In this document: in pieces, positions 14,690 to 27,622 of the stretch
Layout of the letters: each line of letters opens with the position of its first letter
How positions within the stretch are numbered: the first letter of the stretch is position 1
NCBI GenBank assembly: GCA_019614645.1
Contig: JABWDB010000017.1
Location: 2,058,501 to 2,122,500, forward strand
Length of the DNA: 64,000 nt
Direction: 5' to 3'
Source: Stratiolaelaps scimitus
Taxonomy: Eukaryota; Arthropoda; Arachnida; Mesostigmata; Laelapidae
Notes under the pieces: generated by a model
Seen by the model: the letters and a program-made list of their open reading frames with translations, nothing else
Told to the model about the DNA's origin: nothing
The model's database searches: none
Translations under genes and position numbers: made by a program

Positions 14690-17088
14690 TTACACAAAGT
14701 ACATTTGACTTTTGAGCGACTTGCACACTTGCTCTGCGATGGCGAAACTCGCACCGGGGCTCGTCGATCCATCCGACGACGGTGATCTATCGGAACGTCC
14801 ACCTTGCATGTTTGCTTTTATGTACTCCTTAGAGCGGGCGGCAGCCAGATGTGCATAGTATATTGGCGCGGGAATCGACACCGACCTGGGGGATTCATAT
14901 GGCCAATGAAATAGATTAGTCATCACGTCATTCTGATAACGATATTGGTTTCGTGCAGGGATCGAACATCAGATGGGATCAGTGAATGACTTGGAGTACG
15001 GATTGGTACAACGGGATAAGGAAAACTACCGCTTTACATATCGACTTTGACACATAGACACTTGTCCGCACATACGACAAGTTACATAAGACACGGAGTC
15101 CTAGTAGAGGGGAGCGCGCTACTCAACGAACTTTTGCGAACGATGCTAATTTAAGGGGAATTTGGGTTAGCTTGTGAGATAGGTTAGGTTCAGGAAGGCA
15201 TATTTAGGTATAATATACAATACACTAATGGCTGGACTAATGTCCAGCAGAATATATTACAGTTCAAAGGTAAATCATCACATTACGAATGCATCGCTGC
15301 AGCAAACATATCATTCTAGGTAGCTACGCAATGTAAACATGATAAATATGTCTGATAAACGCAGGACGCGTCTCATCGATTATGCACGTTGATTTTCCCA
15401 TACGGCATCATTGGTCAATGATCAATGGTCTCGCTATCAGCGAGCTGCCCACCGACAGAACACAAGCTCGCGTACTCACACTCACACGCACATGTGAAAT
15501 GAAATAAAGGAAGGGTTTTGTTTGTGCTTCAAGCTCTAGCAGAACGCTAATAAATCTGAGTATTATTAGAGGTAATAATAATACCCTTATGCGTACGTAC
15601 TTCCCGCACCGGGCATACGTGTGGCAGAGGAAATATGACAACTTCTCAATCTCCTCAAGTGAATGATCGGCGTCATCGTGAACAACGATATAGTGTGCTG
15701 GCACCGAAGTTCCCATAGCGCCCTGCTGCGAGCACAGGTAGAAATCCTTAAGCATTGGATGCACCACATCAGTATCCACGACGGTGCCTGTGATGAAACC
15801 AAGAAGCGACCACAAAAAATAGACACGCACGGATGCCGTACGAGCATAGCAATGAATTATTGCCCACACACAACTGGATATTCGCGACTTGTGATTCAAC
15901 TGGACAAAAACAATAATAGAATATGAACTCTTCGCAAAATCCCAGTTACATAAACCTGTTAATGTTACTATTATTATTGTTTAACGGAGTAGAGAGTACG
16001 ATAGAACAGAGGTACATCCATAAAAAGTTCCGCATACGCTGGCGGGTTTTGGTGTCAATACGCCGAAAAGCATAGTTTGACGAGCCTTCTGGATACTTAT
16101 GGATTCTTCGCGGAATGGTGCTCTCGCTACCACGATCTCAAATATACTACTTCGCATCTATAGTGAGAACTGACCGGCCGGCATATTGAGGTTGCGTATC
16201 CCATGACGTTTGTCCTTCGGCGCAAAGCGGACGTGATGGCGTTTTTGCACAACGATGAATGTCATTTTTGGAATATAGGCCGGGTCCAGCTTAGCGCATG
16301 CGTTTCGGAGAGCACCTATCTCGCCACGCCGTACCTAACACAAACCATAAGGAGACTTAATGGAATTAGAAGAAAATCGATTTTTAACCAACAATAGTTA
16401 GCTGATCAAAAAAAAAAATTAATCATAGCTAATACTATTATTATAATTATTATATTTTTCGAACGGCGGTGTTACAGTTCACGCTCATTCACCAAATATT
16501 CAGACTCATCTATTAACCTTCGAAACATATCACCTTAAGGCACAAGAATGGATGGAAAGATTAACGGCGAAAACACGAAATACATTATTGTCCATAAATA
16601 TAATATATCATACACAACCGGTCTGCAAGCTTATTTTGACATAACATAACATTTGCCTCATACGTGGGCATGAGTGAATATATTTTATTGAAGCCAGCTA
16701 CTCACCATGTCCAACTGACCCTCGGATACTCCATCCCGGTAAAAATAGATAACCAGGGGCAATCTCCCGCCAGTTACCGTTTGGAATCCTTGAAGACACT
16801 CGAGGAACATTGTCTCGAGATCGACTATATACTCGATTCGATTGGTCTGCTTACTTTTCCTTTGAACTGAGGTGGTCGCGTAGTACCTTGATGGCGCCGG
16901 ATCCATTGAGGCTACGACGGCCGCCACTGATGGCGTGAAGTTGTCGCCCGGCGCGGGATGGTTCACGTCAGCTCCAACGATCATATATGGCTGCTTTAGC
17001 TGAGGTGGCCGATCGTCAGGCCAGATCCTCCAATTCCAACCGCCGCATTTCGTGTTGATCTTGAGGAGAAGATTTTCAGCGAACGATT
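14690..17088 (-). other. AGO-A PIWI-domain exons
   Basis: Four exons (17088-16706, 16334-16175, 15787-15601, 14885-14690) encode the RNase-H-like PIWI domain. The first carries the first Asp, the Glu finger and the second Asp. The second encodes FIVVQKRHH. The third encodes the SVPAHY region. The last begins with the conserved SVSIPAP motif, split across the junction as AA|G, and carries the catalytic His. A Ser/Gly-rich insert of about 20 residues sits between the helix after the His and the final MYFV. Confidence 0.9.
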
Positions 17089-17162
17089 CTGTAACATTAC
17101 GGTAAGCACGGAGGCGGGCAAGGGCAGCTTGATTCGAGATCATTCTTGGACGAAGACATCGG

Positions 17163-17197
<35 letters not shown>

Positions 17198-20100
17198 GAT
17201 GTCCTGTCATGGAAGTGCGGATTTGACACACATATAAATATACCACATTATGCCACTTCGAAGATTCGTCTCGCAAATCTCGACACCGTTGCTTACTACC
17301 CACCGTTGAATTTTCGGTTGACATTAACTTCCTTGACGCATTGAGTCCTCATGCAGAGATCCGTCGTTTCAGCCTCCATCTTAAGCACGGCATAGTCCGT
17401 TGAGCGACCGAGTACCACCAACGTGATCTCGACATCAACAGTCCCCTTCACAGCCTCAAGTATCTCTCGCTCAGAACACGACCTGAAGATGTCGTCCATT
17501 CGCGAATGATGAGTTATAAACTAAATGTGCATACGTGCAGTGAGCAAGCATACTGACCTCGCCACAAATACACATGATCGAGTCCTGTTTGGTCCCACGG
17601 CCGTGATTACCCGAAGGCTAGTGACCGCGTTTCAACAACAGTTAGTAAGGGTAGAAACTTCAAATCAAGAAATGGGGATAATTTCTGTAAATCGATATTT
17701 TGTTTTTTTTTTCGAGCTGACCCTCAGCTGTTCCCCTATCTGCAAAATCCATATTGAAACGAATCACCTTCGTTCTTTAGGCTTATCATAGTGGCACATA
17801 TGTGTGCGTGTGTGGGTGGAGGCAGTCAAGAGTACGCTTTGTTTACGCTCATTTTTATCGAAGTCTAAGGTCACCTTTAGGACAGTCACACTTCGGTTAG
17901 TTCCCATAGGGTTGAGAAAGTGATCACGCGCGCAAAGCAAAGAAATAATTTACTCACTCTGGGAACGTATTGACATAAACCGGTCGGTTGGGCTCCATGC
18001 CGAAAGTAGTAGCCTGGGCGATCAACGTATGGATCATTGAATCGATGTGGGCCACTTTACCACCGTGAACAATGAGAGCCCATTTCTTCAGTTTCGCCGG
18101 TGCGTTGAATTCCTTGTTTCGCCAGGCGCCGTCGTTGGGCAATACTGGTGCAAGCTTTTCTCCAAAGGCAAGACGGGGTGACGCTAATACTCGACCTGTA
18201 ATTTCGACCTTAAACAAGCAAAACGAAATATGATAAAGATTAGATAACAAATAATAGTGCACTTTTTTTTTACTCGCTTGTGGGTGTGAGCAACTGGCCC
18301 AAACAGACGAAACGTCTCATCCCAGGATTTACCTATCAAAATGCGTATGTGACCCTGTTGACGGAGGTCACTAATTGCGACCCCTCCGTTCACCTCCAAG
18401 ACCAATCTATTTAGCTTTCGAGACAGCACCTTTTACCTGACAACCCATGCTTAATACTTAGGACGGCGCTAACACTGTGCGTGGTATTTTAATGAACGTG
18501 ATCTTGGGGCTACGCTAGTAAACACTCACCGGCTTGTCGGGAATCGCCATATCGAACTCGTTGAGGTAAGGTTTTGCGGTAAAGTCAACCTTTTTCCGAT
18601 TTTCTATTATTTTCTGCAGGCGGGATAGTGGATCTACGTCTGTCGAGCGGATCATCGTGCTCGTCTGCACCTTCGAAAGCTTCCTACGACAATGCTGTCC
18701 CGCAGCGATGACGCACAACTCCATAGGAATCATGTTGCCTCTGCGATCCACGACGCACGGCAGGGTCGGATGTTGAAGCGCTACTTGATATTTCTTCAGA
18801 AAGTACTTGGCGACCGTTGTCAATTTGCCCTCGTAGTCGAACGATTCGCGATTTGCGCCGCTATCAGTTAGCTTCTCAATGCGATGTTTTCGAGGCTTCT
18901 CCAGGTGGATGCAGGTGATGAACAAGCCAGACAGTTCCCTTTGCAGAGTTCTCCGCTCTGCGTCCGACAAACTCTGCCCAATGGCGAAACGCTCACGGAG
19001 GATCTCTTTGGCGAACTCCGAGACTTTGATCGACTTGTAAAACGCTGTCGTACTCACGTCAATATTTAGAAGGGGCTTCCACGACCCTAGTCTGATAGAG
19101 GTGTAAAATCCTGACCAAGCTTGACGGCCGCCCATCAACTCAACAGGATCCCGCTATGGCATTTGAGGATAAGCAGAGAGAGAGATGCGCAAACAAGAAA
19201 CACCAACAATTAGCAACACTTATACACACCAACCAATATCCACTTATTGTTCCTTCATCGTATATATATATACACCCGTCGTATACTACTATTTTCACAG
19301 ACAGAGAAACCCTGGGAAGAGGGATAAAGTTGCCTATCCACTCTGAAATCTAGAATTCATGCAGTAGCGATAATCCTACCAATTTTGCCTACCTGCTGGG
19401 CGCTGAAGAAGGACCGTCCGACAGGGACGAATGCCAACGTCGGCGCCGTACGAAGTATGATGTCCGCGGCGACAATAGCAGTCTGGAAGTGATCTTTGGA
19501 GCCTTGCTGATCGTACATGGCATGGAGCGGGTCAAAGGAAACCACGCTTGCAAATGTCAACTGAACAGCGAACTCTCGCTTCTCGTGGTTCTCCTCAATG
19601 GTGACCGCAAATATGTGGGACTGGACAGCCGATGATCATTGTGAAAGAACAGAATAACGTAATTTTGTTAACGCCGCTAAGGAGATCCTGCGGGATCACT
19701 CAAAGGTAGTCAGAGCAGGAGTTCAAAACATTGACGGTGTATTACGAATAATCCACCATGCATGCAATTTTTCTTTCATATGCGATCGAGTCAGGGGCAA
19801 GTCATTAAGGAGTGAGGCCCACACTTGAAGGTAGCCGCGCCCAAACCCCAACCGCCTGGCAATTCCCTACCTTACTGGGCATCAAGATGGTTCTCACTTG
19901 CAAGTAGAGGCCGTAGTTTCAACTCAAGAAGAGATTCGAGAACGTCCCGCGAGCTAAGCAAAGTTTGTCCCTTACATAAACTTGTCGAATCTTACAGAAA
20001 TTTCATTTCAACACAACAAAGCAACTCAGCCTTGTGCGTTATCGTCCTCTGTCGTAAACATCTCGATTTGCATGGTGAAAACAGGCTACACCTCGGGGCG

Positions 20101-20975
20101 TATTATATTAGCGCAGTAACATACAGCTGCTACGGATGTGACTCACCTCGAAGGGCAGTCGCTGCCGAGCGTAAGCGTTCTTGCGGCCGTCATATGCTAG
20201 AAGACACCCGCCAAGCTTCTCGGTGTACGATGCAGCCAGTGATGCTATGACCCTACGATTGATAACTGTTGACTCACAGCGGGCACTCCTTTGCTCGGGT
20301 ATCCCACCACGCATCGATGTATTTAAGCAGTTCAGATCCACATCGTAGTGGTAAACGAGGCCTTCAGGCAGACTAAACGAAAGAGAAAGCTTTTATAGCA
20401 CAACGCATCGAGTGAGGGACAGTTGAGCATTTTCAAGAAAAAACAGTCATCCCGGACAGTGAACAGATGACAGAAGCCAATTCCTTATCAGCAAAGATGT
20501 CAGCGGGAGGCATCTATATAATAGCATTTAAGTCTCTCGCTGTGACCTATCGACGATGAAGGGGCAGCAATGATCAGGGACAATGACCTGGACACCGACC
20601 CCGAATCCTTTTTCATCATAAAAACAAAAAAAAATTGAAGGAAAAACGGAGCTCGCTGACGACGATCTCTTCAGGCTACTCACGTTATCGGGAACATGTT
20701 AGACACGAGTTGAAGTTGCTGAAGCTGATGTCCAGCAGATGCTTGCCCCGCCTGATTAGTCGTCATTCCGGGCGACTTGTTCTTCGGCGGCTTGTTCGCT
20801 CTCACCGTGTGCATGGCGTCGTCTCGAGCGTACGGGTTCGCGAGTGTATTGATTGCAAATCCACCCCGATGGTAAATCTGCTTCGTGAACGTCGGTTGTG
20901 CGACTGGCTGTGGCAGCAACAAATGACAATGTTCGGTCGTTGCGGCGGCCGTCAATTTTCCCCAACTCTGTTCGA
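14690..20975 (-). CDS. AGO2-like: AGO-A: Argonaute, AGO2-like, 5' exons not found
   Basis: Predicted small-RNA-guided slicer of the cytoplasmic RISC. Exons, in transcription order: 20975-20684, 20372-20147, 19620-19393, 19153-18530, 18208-17958, 17482-17304, 17088-16706, 16334-16175, 15787-15601, 14885-14690 (stop at 14690-14692). All junctions are GT-AG and keep one frame over 2726 nt (about 907 aa). Domain order is N, L1, PAZ, L2, MID, PIWI. The PIWI tetrad is intact: Asp in VGADVNHP, Glu in NRIEYIVDL, Asp in FYRDGVSEGQ and His in YYAHLAAA. The MID pocket keeps Tyr and Lys (DYAVLK), Gln (RTQC) and two Lys (LKINTK). The C terminus is MYFV rather than the MYFA usual in AGO1. The first coding exon (or exons) should lie upstream of 20975. 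The first listed exon begins in phase 1 like its counterparts in B and C, which implies about two missing short exons. Confidence 0.9.
17167..17193. repeat. (TA)n tract inside an AGO-A intron
   Basis: A run of alternating T and A in the 215-nt intron between the MID exon ending at 17304 and the PIWI exon starting at 17088. AGO-B carries a (TA)n tract in the homologous intron at about 28326-28341. Confidence 0.9.
17702..17743 (-). repeat. Dispersed short repeat R1, copy 1
   Basis: On the plus strand, ten T residues are followed by CGAGCTGACCCTCAGCTG and then TTCCCCTATCTG. Near-identical copies lie at 23650-23689 and 47182-47232. Read on the minus strand, the unit ends in an A run of different length in each copy, as expected for the 3' end of a short retroposed element. 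This copy lies in the AGO-A intron between exons 17958-18208 and 17304-17482. Confidence 0.75.
18530..19153 (-). other. AGO-A L1/PAZ/L2 exon
   Basis: A single 624-nt exon encodes linker L1 (GFYTSIRLGSWKPLLNID), the PAZ domain that holds the guide 3' end, and the start of L2. Conserved landmarks are YFLKKY, PTLPCVVD, IPMELCVI and GQHCRRKL...QTSTMIR. Homologous exons in B (621 nt) and C (618 nt) differ only by whole codons. Confidence 0.9.
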
Positions 20976-23649
20976 CTAAGAACGAAATAGCCCAAACATC
21001 GGTTACAGGGGTGTATGGTTTCATAGGAGGCAGCGACTGCACGTAATTATTGAACGTGAAACCAACCATATGACTGAACGAGCGGCACATCACTGACACC
21101 ATGATGGGAGCACTCAAGATTGCCATCGACAGCTATTTCTGCGATTTGTTAGTTATCAGAGCAAGTGAAAGACAAGAATATCCGTTATTGACGGTGCACG
21201 GCCTGGATGAGACGGAGCCCAAAACAAGATAGTGGTAAAAATCTGTTGATTTGCATCACTGCAACCAACTAAGGTCGTGCAAGCATTATTTCAGAAAGAA
21301 ATCACCGCGCTGAGACATTGTCTCATGTGCACGAAGCAGAACGTGCATCTGAAATTAAAGAAAAGCATTTATCTACTAAAATATCGAGCTGGAAAACCAT
21401 AGTATAATAAATAGCCAGCTGTTGGCTCGCTCCTGCGGGCGATATTATTTAGAAGTAAGCTCGGTAGTTATAAGCCGTGCACAACTGAACGCCTCTATTT
21501 TTAGAAGGCGCTGTGAGCCTATAATATTCAATTAAATTAACATACTGTGAAGGTGCGATGTCTACATATAACATCTACCATAAACATCGTCTTAAGAGCC
21601 GACGAAATCATACGAAAATCTTGCTTGCTTGCTTGCTCTTACGCTCTATTCCAGACTAAAAATACGTGAAAGTGAAGAACGATCTATGTTCGACACGTTT
21701 GTATAAGTATCATTTAGCCCGCCTCGGGCATACAGCTGCTGAGAGCATTCTGTTATCACCTCGTACGCGGTCAAGGAGCAATCAGCAGGAAAACGACGTT
21801 CGTCGCGTTCACCTGCAAACATGACCAGCCGCAGGTGGGGGATTCACTCGCAGTTGTACCAGGACACAACACTACAGCATAACAGGCAGCAGCAAGCTCT
21901 CATGAATTGCGAAGTCTTCCACCGTGGGTGTGAGCGTCGGAGGGTCTAGAGAGGTCACCAGTGCCGCTAGGAAACTATGTCGCAGCTCCTGTTTGACTAG
22001 GGTTTTCATGGACGTACAAATCGACGAACAATTCTTATGTATACGATTTCTGTCCCGATTATATCAGGCGACGTACCACCCGATGGCAGAGCGCTGTCAG
22101 TGTCGCCATACTGGCCACAATGCGCTATGATTATACTGTTATGAACGAGTTGAACGTTCATTATTATTACTATTATTCGTCCTCATGAAATTATTATTTT
22201 TCGTTAGCAAGCGAGGCTGAGCAGGTCTTATCAGGATGAAATCATCATTGATGAAACAGACAATAAATGAGAGTTACCCTGAGCGATGCCACCAGGCAAG
22301 CGTAGGCCACGTGTACAAACCTGTGGTCGTCACGGAAACTAGGACATCACTTCGAATGATTGGAGGAGGGCACACATCTCGACCTCATGAGGGAATCAGC
22401 CAAATTGCGCACTGTCCCGCTCACTGTAACAAACTATGGTTCGGCGTTAATGAATCTGACGATGATGCCAACCAGAACAGCCATATCCGGTCAGAACGTG
22501 CCAACCTTAACAGCGTTTTCATGCCGCCGCGGTGACTTGTAGAAGCAGCAGTAGCTAATTTCGCGATCTTCGACGCACGTGATGGCGATGTATATGAATG
22601 ATAATATCAGGTGGTAAACGAAATTCTGCCAATCGAACTCGACGTGCACATGCTATGATATCGTTGTCGTTGTGGTCGATCGATTGTGCCTGGCGGTCGT
22701 CCCCCTGCACCATTGTGTTTGTATGTGCAGATGAAATTCACATGAGTAGAATCGTTTCAATAATACACTAATCTAGCAATACATAAACCATGTTTAGCAT
22801 GCGATAAAGTTGTTTTCAGTCGTAGAATGAGCAGCAGGTCTTGATTTGTAGTACTCTATTGAGGGTATTCCACGATTGGCGCTGTAAAGTGAGAACTATG
22901 TCTTCAGCTATACCCAGCTATACTCGATGGGTCAACTCATGCAACAAAGTCGGCGACAATTTTTCCCGGTGAACGATGTATTGAACTACATTAAAATGCC
23001 ACCTGTCCCAGAGCTAGCAAGATATCCACCCAGAACGCGGAAACGGAAGACGGTTCTTCCCCCATATTCGTATTCAATCATCCAAATTCGTTTCGTTCCA
23101 CTTAGAGGGCCCTAACGCTCTAATTCATTACATATATATGCGAACTTTCCGCAAATAGTATCTACACTTCTCAAAAGAGCTTCACAACTCAGATTGTAAT
23201 ATCTACGTGTTCAATTTTTGATTAGGTTTTCATCGAGTGTCATATATATATATATCCGTCTCAGAGAGGGTTTATTTGCTTACAGACAGTATCCAGTGGT
23301 GGATAGCACTGTGTTCTACACCGTTTTATATATATATATATATATATAGTCGGTAATCGAGGGCCTCAGTGGCGGAAGAAACGAAGAGAAGTTTCGCTGT
23401 AACGCAGCGTACTTTCTTTGATTTCGTTGCAAGGTCATAAAGCTGCTACATATAGCCATTTCAGTGCAGAGCACGATGGGGTGTCACTCGAACTCTTACT
23501 GCTTCGAGACTTTCGAGTTCTCTGGCACTCCGTCAAGGGCTCGCACCCTAACCGGTATCTCATTTGTTTCACGTTCTTATGCGGAGGTTGCAGTCCGTTT
23601 TGCAGGACGATATTTGCGTATAGCGATGTTGTCTAACAGGAATCTAACA

Positions 23650-23689
23650 GTTTTTCGAGCTGAACCTCAGCTGTTCCCCTATCTGACAG
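23650..23689 (-). repeat. Dispersed short repeat R1, copy 2
   Basis: On the plus strand, five T residues are followed by CGAGCTGAACCTCAGCTG and TTCCCCTATCTGACAG. The core matches copy 1 except for a few bases. The T run is shorter than in copies 1 and 3. Confidence 0.75.
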
Positions 23690-24701
23690 GCCTCAGCTCT
23701 TAACCTTTTAGGTATTACCATGAGGACCTGTCGGGGCCACCTTTGCTTATTCTCAAATCCTGTCAGACGCGGAGAATCTTTGGAGTTCTTTATCATCTTT
23801 CTTTATCTGAAGATTCTTGCCAGGTACGAGCAAGGACGAGAATAACGATGTTGTCTGTATTATTGTTACAGTCCGATCCACGAACAACCGAATGTTCACA
23901 CCGAAATGTTTCAGGCCATTGTCTATGTCGTATGTGTCATTGCTGTGCATTTTGGTAGCCAACTATATCTGCCATGGATCAGTCCACTATTCCCGACTGT
24001 CGATGTATATTATACAGATGGTAGCCCATACTGCTTATACATTCCGCGTACATGTATTTGATATAGTCTCTAATTACGGACGACCGCATCATCCACTCAA
24101 TCTTCCTGGAGGCAAGAGCAACCGCTTCTCAATTGTGGGAGGGGTACTTCATCATATTGCTCGTTAGAACCCCCGGGTTCCATTGCAGATTACCTGACCA
24201 TTAATTCCTTAGGACAGGTTTGTTGTGGTCGAGGTGCAAAACAGCGTTTTTTTTTTTTGACCGAACGAACTCAGATCGACACGCTTGCACGAATCCAAGA
24301 ATGTATTCAGGGTTGCCTGAAGGGTGACTTTTCTCCTCATCATAAAAAGTGTCCTCTTTGTATTTTCTTAGGTTTATAGTCAGCTTTTTTACAAAATCCG
24401 AGAAAATCGTTACTTAAACAACTGCGACTGTTAAATACTATAAGTATTATTGTATTACTATTAATGTAATATGACCATAATGTTCACACTATAACAATGA
24501 CATGTATAGTCTTTTGTCTCTCCCATACTCACACGACGTCGTCCTTCATTTTGCCCTGAATTTGATCATCTAACCCTCCCCAATACTTAGAGAACAATAA
24601 GAGTAAATAATCCCTAAACAAAAAGCTACAATTCTAATTATCGATATGTATTCAATGGCAGAAACAAAAAAGACACAGCCGAACTAATATAATTAAATAT
24701 A

Positions 24702-24707
24702 TTTATT
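24702..24707 (-). terminator. Candidate poly(A) signal of AGO-B
   Basis: The plus-strand TTTATT is AATAAA on the minus strand, about 430 bases downstream of the AGO-B stop codon. Position and orientation suit a polyadenylation signal, but the hexamer is common in AT-rich DNA. Confidence 0.35.
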
Positions 24708-25081
24708 CCCGCTGACTATTAAAGTTAGTGGGTATTATAGCTGAACATTTGCATTAGAGCGACGGTGGCAACTAATTGATGGACCGGTGATTAAGCTGAT
24801 GCAGCCAGTTCAAATATCACAAACCGCATCCACTAGACACTCACCTGATCTCATCTGACTACGTCATTTCTAATATCATTCAGATGCTTTGCCTTACTCT
24901 GCGAGGTTTAAATCAGCGAATGGCCTTTTTTGTGACCGGCATAAGCCACAATTTTACCAACCTTATCCGCATTCTGACTCATGACGGGTTCTCGCCTGCA
25001 GTTGTTCGTGTTGCGGCTGGTAGGTTATCTCTCTCTCTCTCCCTATATATATAATATATATTATATATTATCAAACAACGT

Positions 25082-25117
<36 letters not shown>

Positions 25118-25132
25118 GCAATGTATAATAAC

Positions 25133-27622
25133 CTAAATGAAGTACATTTGGTTCTTAAGATTCTGGCAGACTCGTTGTGCCAGAGCAAAATCATTGATAT
25201 TCAATACGGGTTCTCCCGCTGCCCCGGCGTTTGTCGGAGCTCCACCGTGGATCTTCGCCTTGATGTGCTCTTTCGCCCGATTGGCTACCCAGTGGGCGTA
25301 GTAGATTGGTGCGGGTATCGATACCGCCCTAGACGAGTCCGTGGTTGTCATTCGTTAGTTGAGGTAATATTTGTCACAGCCAAACGTCACCATTCGCCAC
25401 CATGGAACCAATCATCACGAGCATTAAAGCAGAGTACAACGAAGAGTTAACACAATTGCATTATCTATTACAGGATTAAGTCAACTTAAAGGCACTTCGA
25501 CAAGCCTAGTTACAAACCTATTTACCGCCAAACCTCTTTACAAAACTATTATTTTAGAATGTACATCATCTGGTGCCGATTACTCCAAAAACGAAAACAA
25601 TTTAGACACCGCTCGTATGTAAAGCGAAAACTCTAATCATAGGGTTGCGCTTGTGTTTGCTTGGGCCAATTCACGAGGCAAAAAAAATCAAGTCGAGCCC
25701 GACCGGCTACAACTTGATCGTTAAGCCACGCCGTTTTCATTGTATATTTGCTAATGACTATAGTAGTTAGTAATAATCAAGTTGCTCTGTACAACTATCA
25801 AGCCAGTACATTTGCGACCAGATATGCGAGTGTATACGCACTTGTAACATCGGGCATACGCGTAGCAGAGGAAATACGAGAGGCGTTGAATCTCCTCCAG
25901 CGTATGATCGGCGTCGTCGTGAACGACGTGATAGTGAGCCGGTACCGAGGTCCCAAGGGGACCCAAATGTGAACAAAGATAGAAGTCCAACAGCTTCGGG
26001 TGGACCACATCGGTGTCGACAACCGTTCCTGCATGAGAAAAAAAAGGCGGAGAGAGACGGACAACGGATACCGAGGAATTAGGTAAAGACTGTGTGGGTG
26101 ACTAAGTTAGATCCAAAGAACGTTCAGCTAAGTAGATTTCAGGAAAAAACTCCTGCAAGAAACTTGACCTTCGGCAAAGGCAAGCGTCGTTCATTTGCAA
26201 TTGATTATTGAAAGCCATCCGAGAAGCACCAATCAGGTGGGAGAACAACAATAATAGAGAATAGCCGCAATTGTGCATAGGCAGAGTCGTTTACTCTACA
26301 ACGGATAACGTCATGTGATGAGATGCTACAGTGGTGAAGGTTCCCCGCTGAATCTCGTTTACAATACTCAATATTCGAAACAAATGATTGCCAATTTGCG
26401 CTATGCACTAACTAACGAGGCGATCGTAGATATGGGATCATGTTATCAAACGATCTAAATTTGATAGCATACCAGGCCACAGTGTGCGGAGTGGGAGGTG
26501 GCTCAAAAGCATTGCCTAGTCGGTGTGGATAGTGTTCCGAGTTGTTTTCGGGACGGACAAAACTAAGGAGAATCTTATGGACAAACTCAGAATTATGTGA
26601 ACAAAAGTGTTACGGTGTATCGCACTGACCGGGTGGGACATTTCTCGTTTTCCAGGGACAGTCCTTATCGAACTTCGGCTTAAACCGAACGTGGTGGCGC
26701 TTCTGAACGACGATGAACGTCATCGATGGTGTGTATGACGAACCCATTTCGAGGCACGCGGCTCGGAGCGCGGCCAGCTCGTGGTACCGCACCTGATACA
26801 GAAGCACAATATTATCAAAGATAATTCTCGAAAAAATAAAGGATTGATCAAAATACTTATATATATATATATATATATACAGAGGCATGATCTTATCTTA
26901 TACTCAAGATCATTGTTATTAACAGGTTAAGTGTTTGGCCAGCATTCATACCGAGAGCGATTTCTGTGACTGCAATGGCCTAGTGAAGTTCTTTGCCTAC
27001 GCTGAACTTAGGTTATTTTTCATGGAACACCCAATGGCCGCGTATTTATCATACTACAATTAGGCTAAGAAGGGTGGCATAGGCGATTCTGTTATTGGAT
27101 AGACGAAGGGGAGGCGCCAGAAATAGAATAACTGCATCGTTTTTTTTGCTATATTTTTTTATTAAGTGGGCCCTCCCTATAGAAAACCGCTAAACAAAGC
27201 GATATTGCAGCACATTGACATTTTGTGTACACTTACAGCATCCAACTGTCCTTCAGATACTCCGTCCCGGTAGAAATAGATAACCTCAGGTAGTCGTCCA
27301 GAGGCAACTATCTTGAATTGCTCGAGACACTCAAGGAACATCTCCTTAAGGTTCACAATAAACTCGATCCGATTATTTTCCGCGTTCTTCATCTGGACAG
27401 ATGTCGTCGCATAGTACTTCGAAGGCATGGGATCCATCGAGGCAACGATTGATGCCACGGAGGGCGTCGACACATCGCCTGGAGCTGGATGATTGACATC
27501 GGCCCCGACAACCATGTACGGCCGCTTGAGCCGATTCGGCCGATCGTCGGGGTTGATCCGCCAATTTGTGCCGCCACACTTCGTATTGATCTTGAGAAGA
27601 AGATTCTCAGCGAACGTGTGTG
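25133..27622 (-). other. AGO-B PIWI-domain exons
   Basis: Exons 27622-27237, 26792-26630, 26028-25842 and 25328-25133. The first joins the MID exon as T|CA, giving SHTFAENLLLKINTKCGG, which carries the two Lys of the 5'-phosphate pocket. The catalytic Asp, Glu, Asp and His are all present. The C-terminal insert is Ala/Gly-rich rather than Ser-rich. Confidence 0.9.

Larger units (their letters stand above)
20976..25132. other. AGO-A upstream region / A-B intergenic space
   Basis: About 4.2 kb between the first AGO-A exon I can place and the stop codon of AGO-B. It should hold the AGO-A start codon, a short RG-type exon and the promoter. I could not find a minus-strand exon resembling the first exons of B or C here. 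It also contains dispersed repeat R1 at 23650-23689, (TA)n tracts at 23327-23348 and 25085-25114, and the probable AGO-B poly(A) signal at 24702-24707. Confidence 0.5.

Noticed and set aside
17089..17143. Extra residues (MISNQAALARLRAYR) upstream of the AGO-A PIWI exon
   Set aside because: The open frame continues upstream, but comparison with AGO-C shows the exon starts at 17088 after TTACAG, giving NESFAEN in register. The rest is intron.
22286..22345. Short plus-strand frame starting at an ATG (PPGKRRPR) that recalls the RG first exons
   Set aside because: It is on the wrong strand for AGO-A and has no donor in the right phase.
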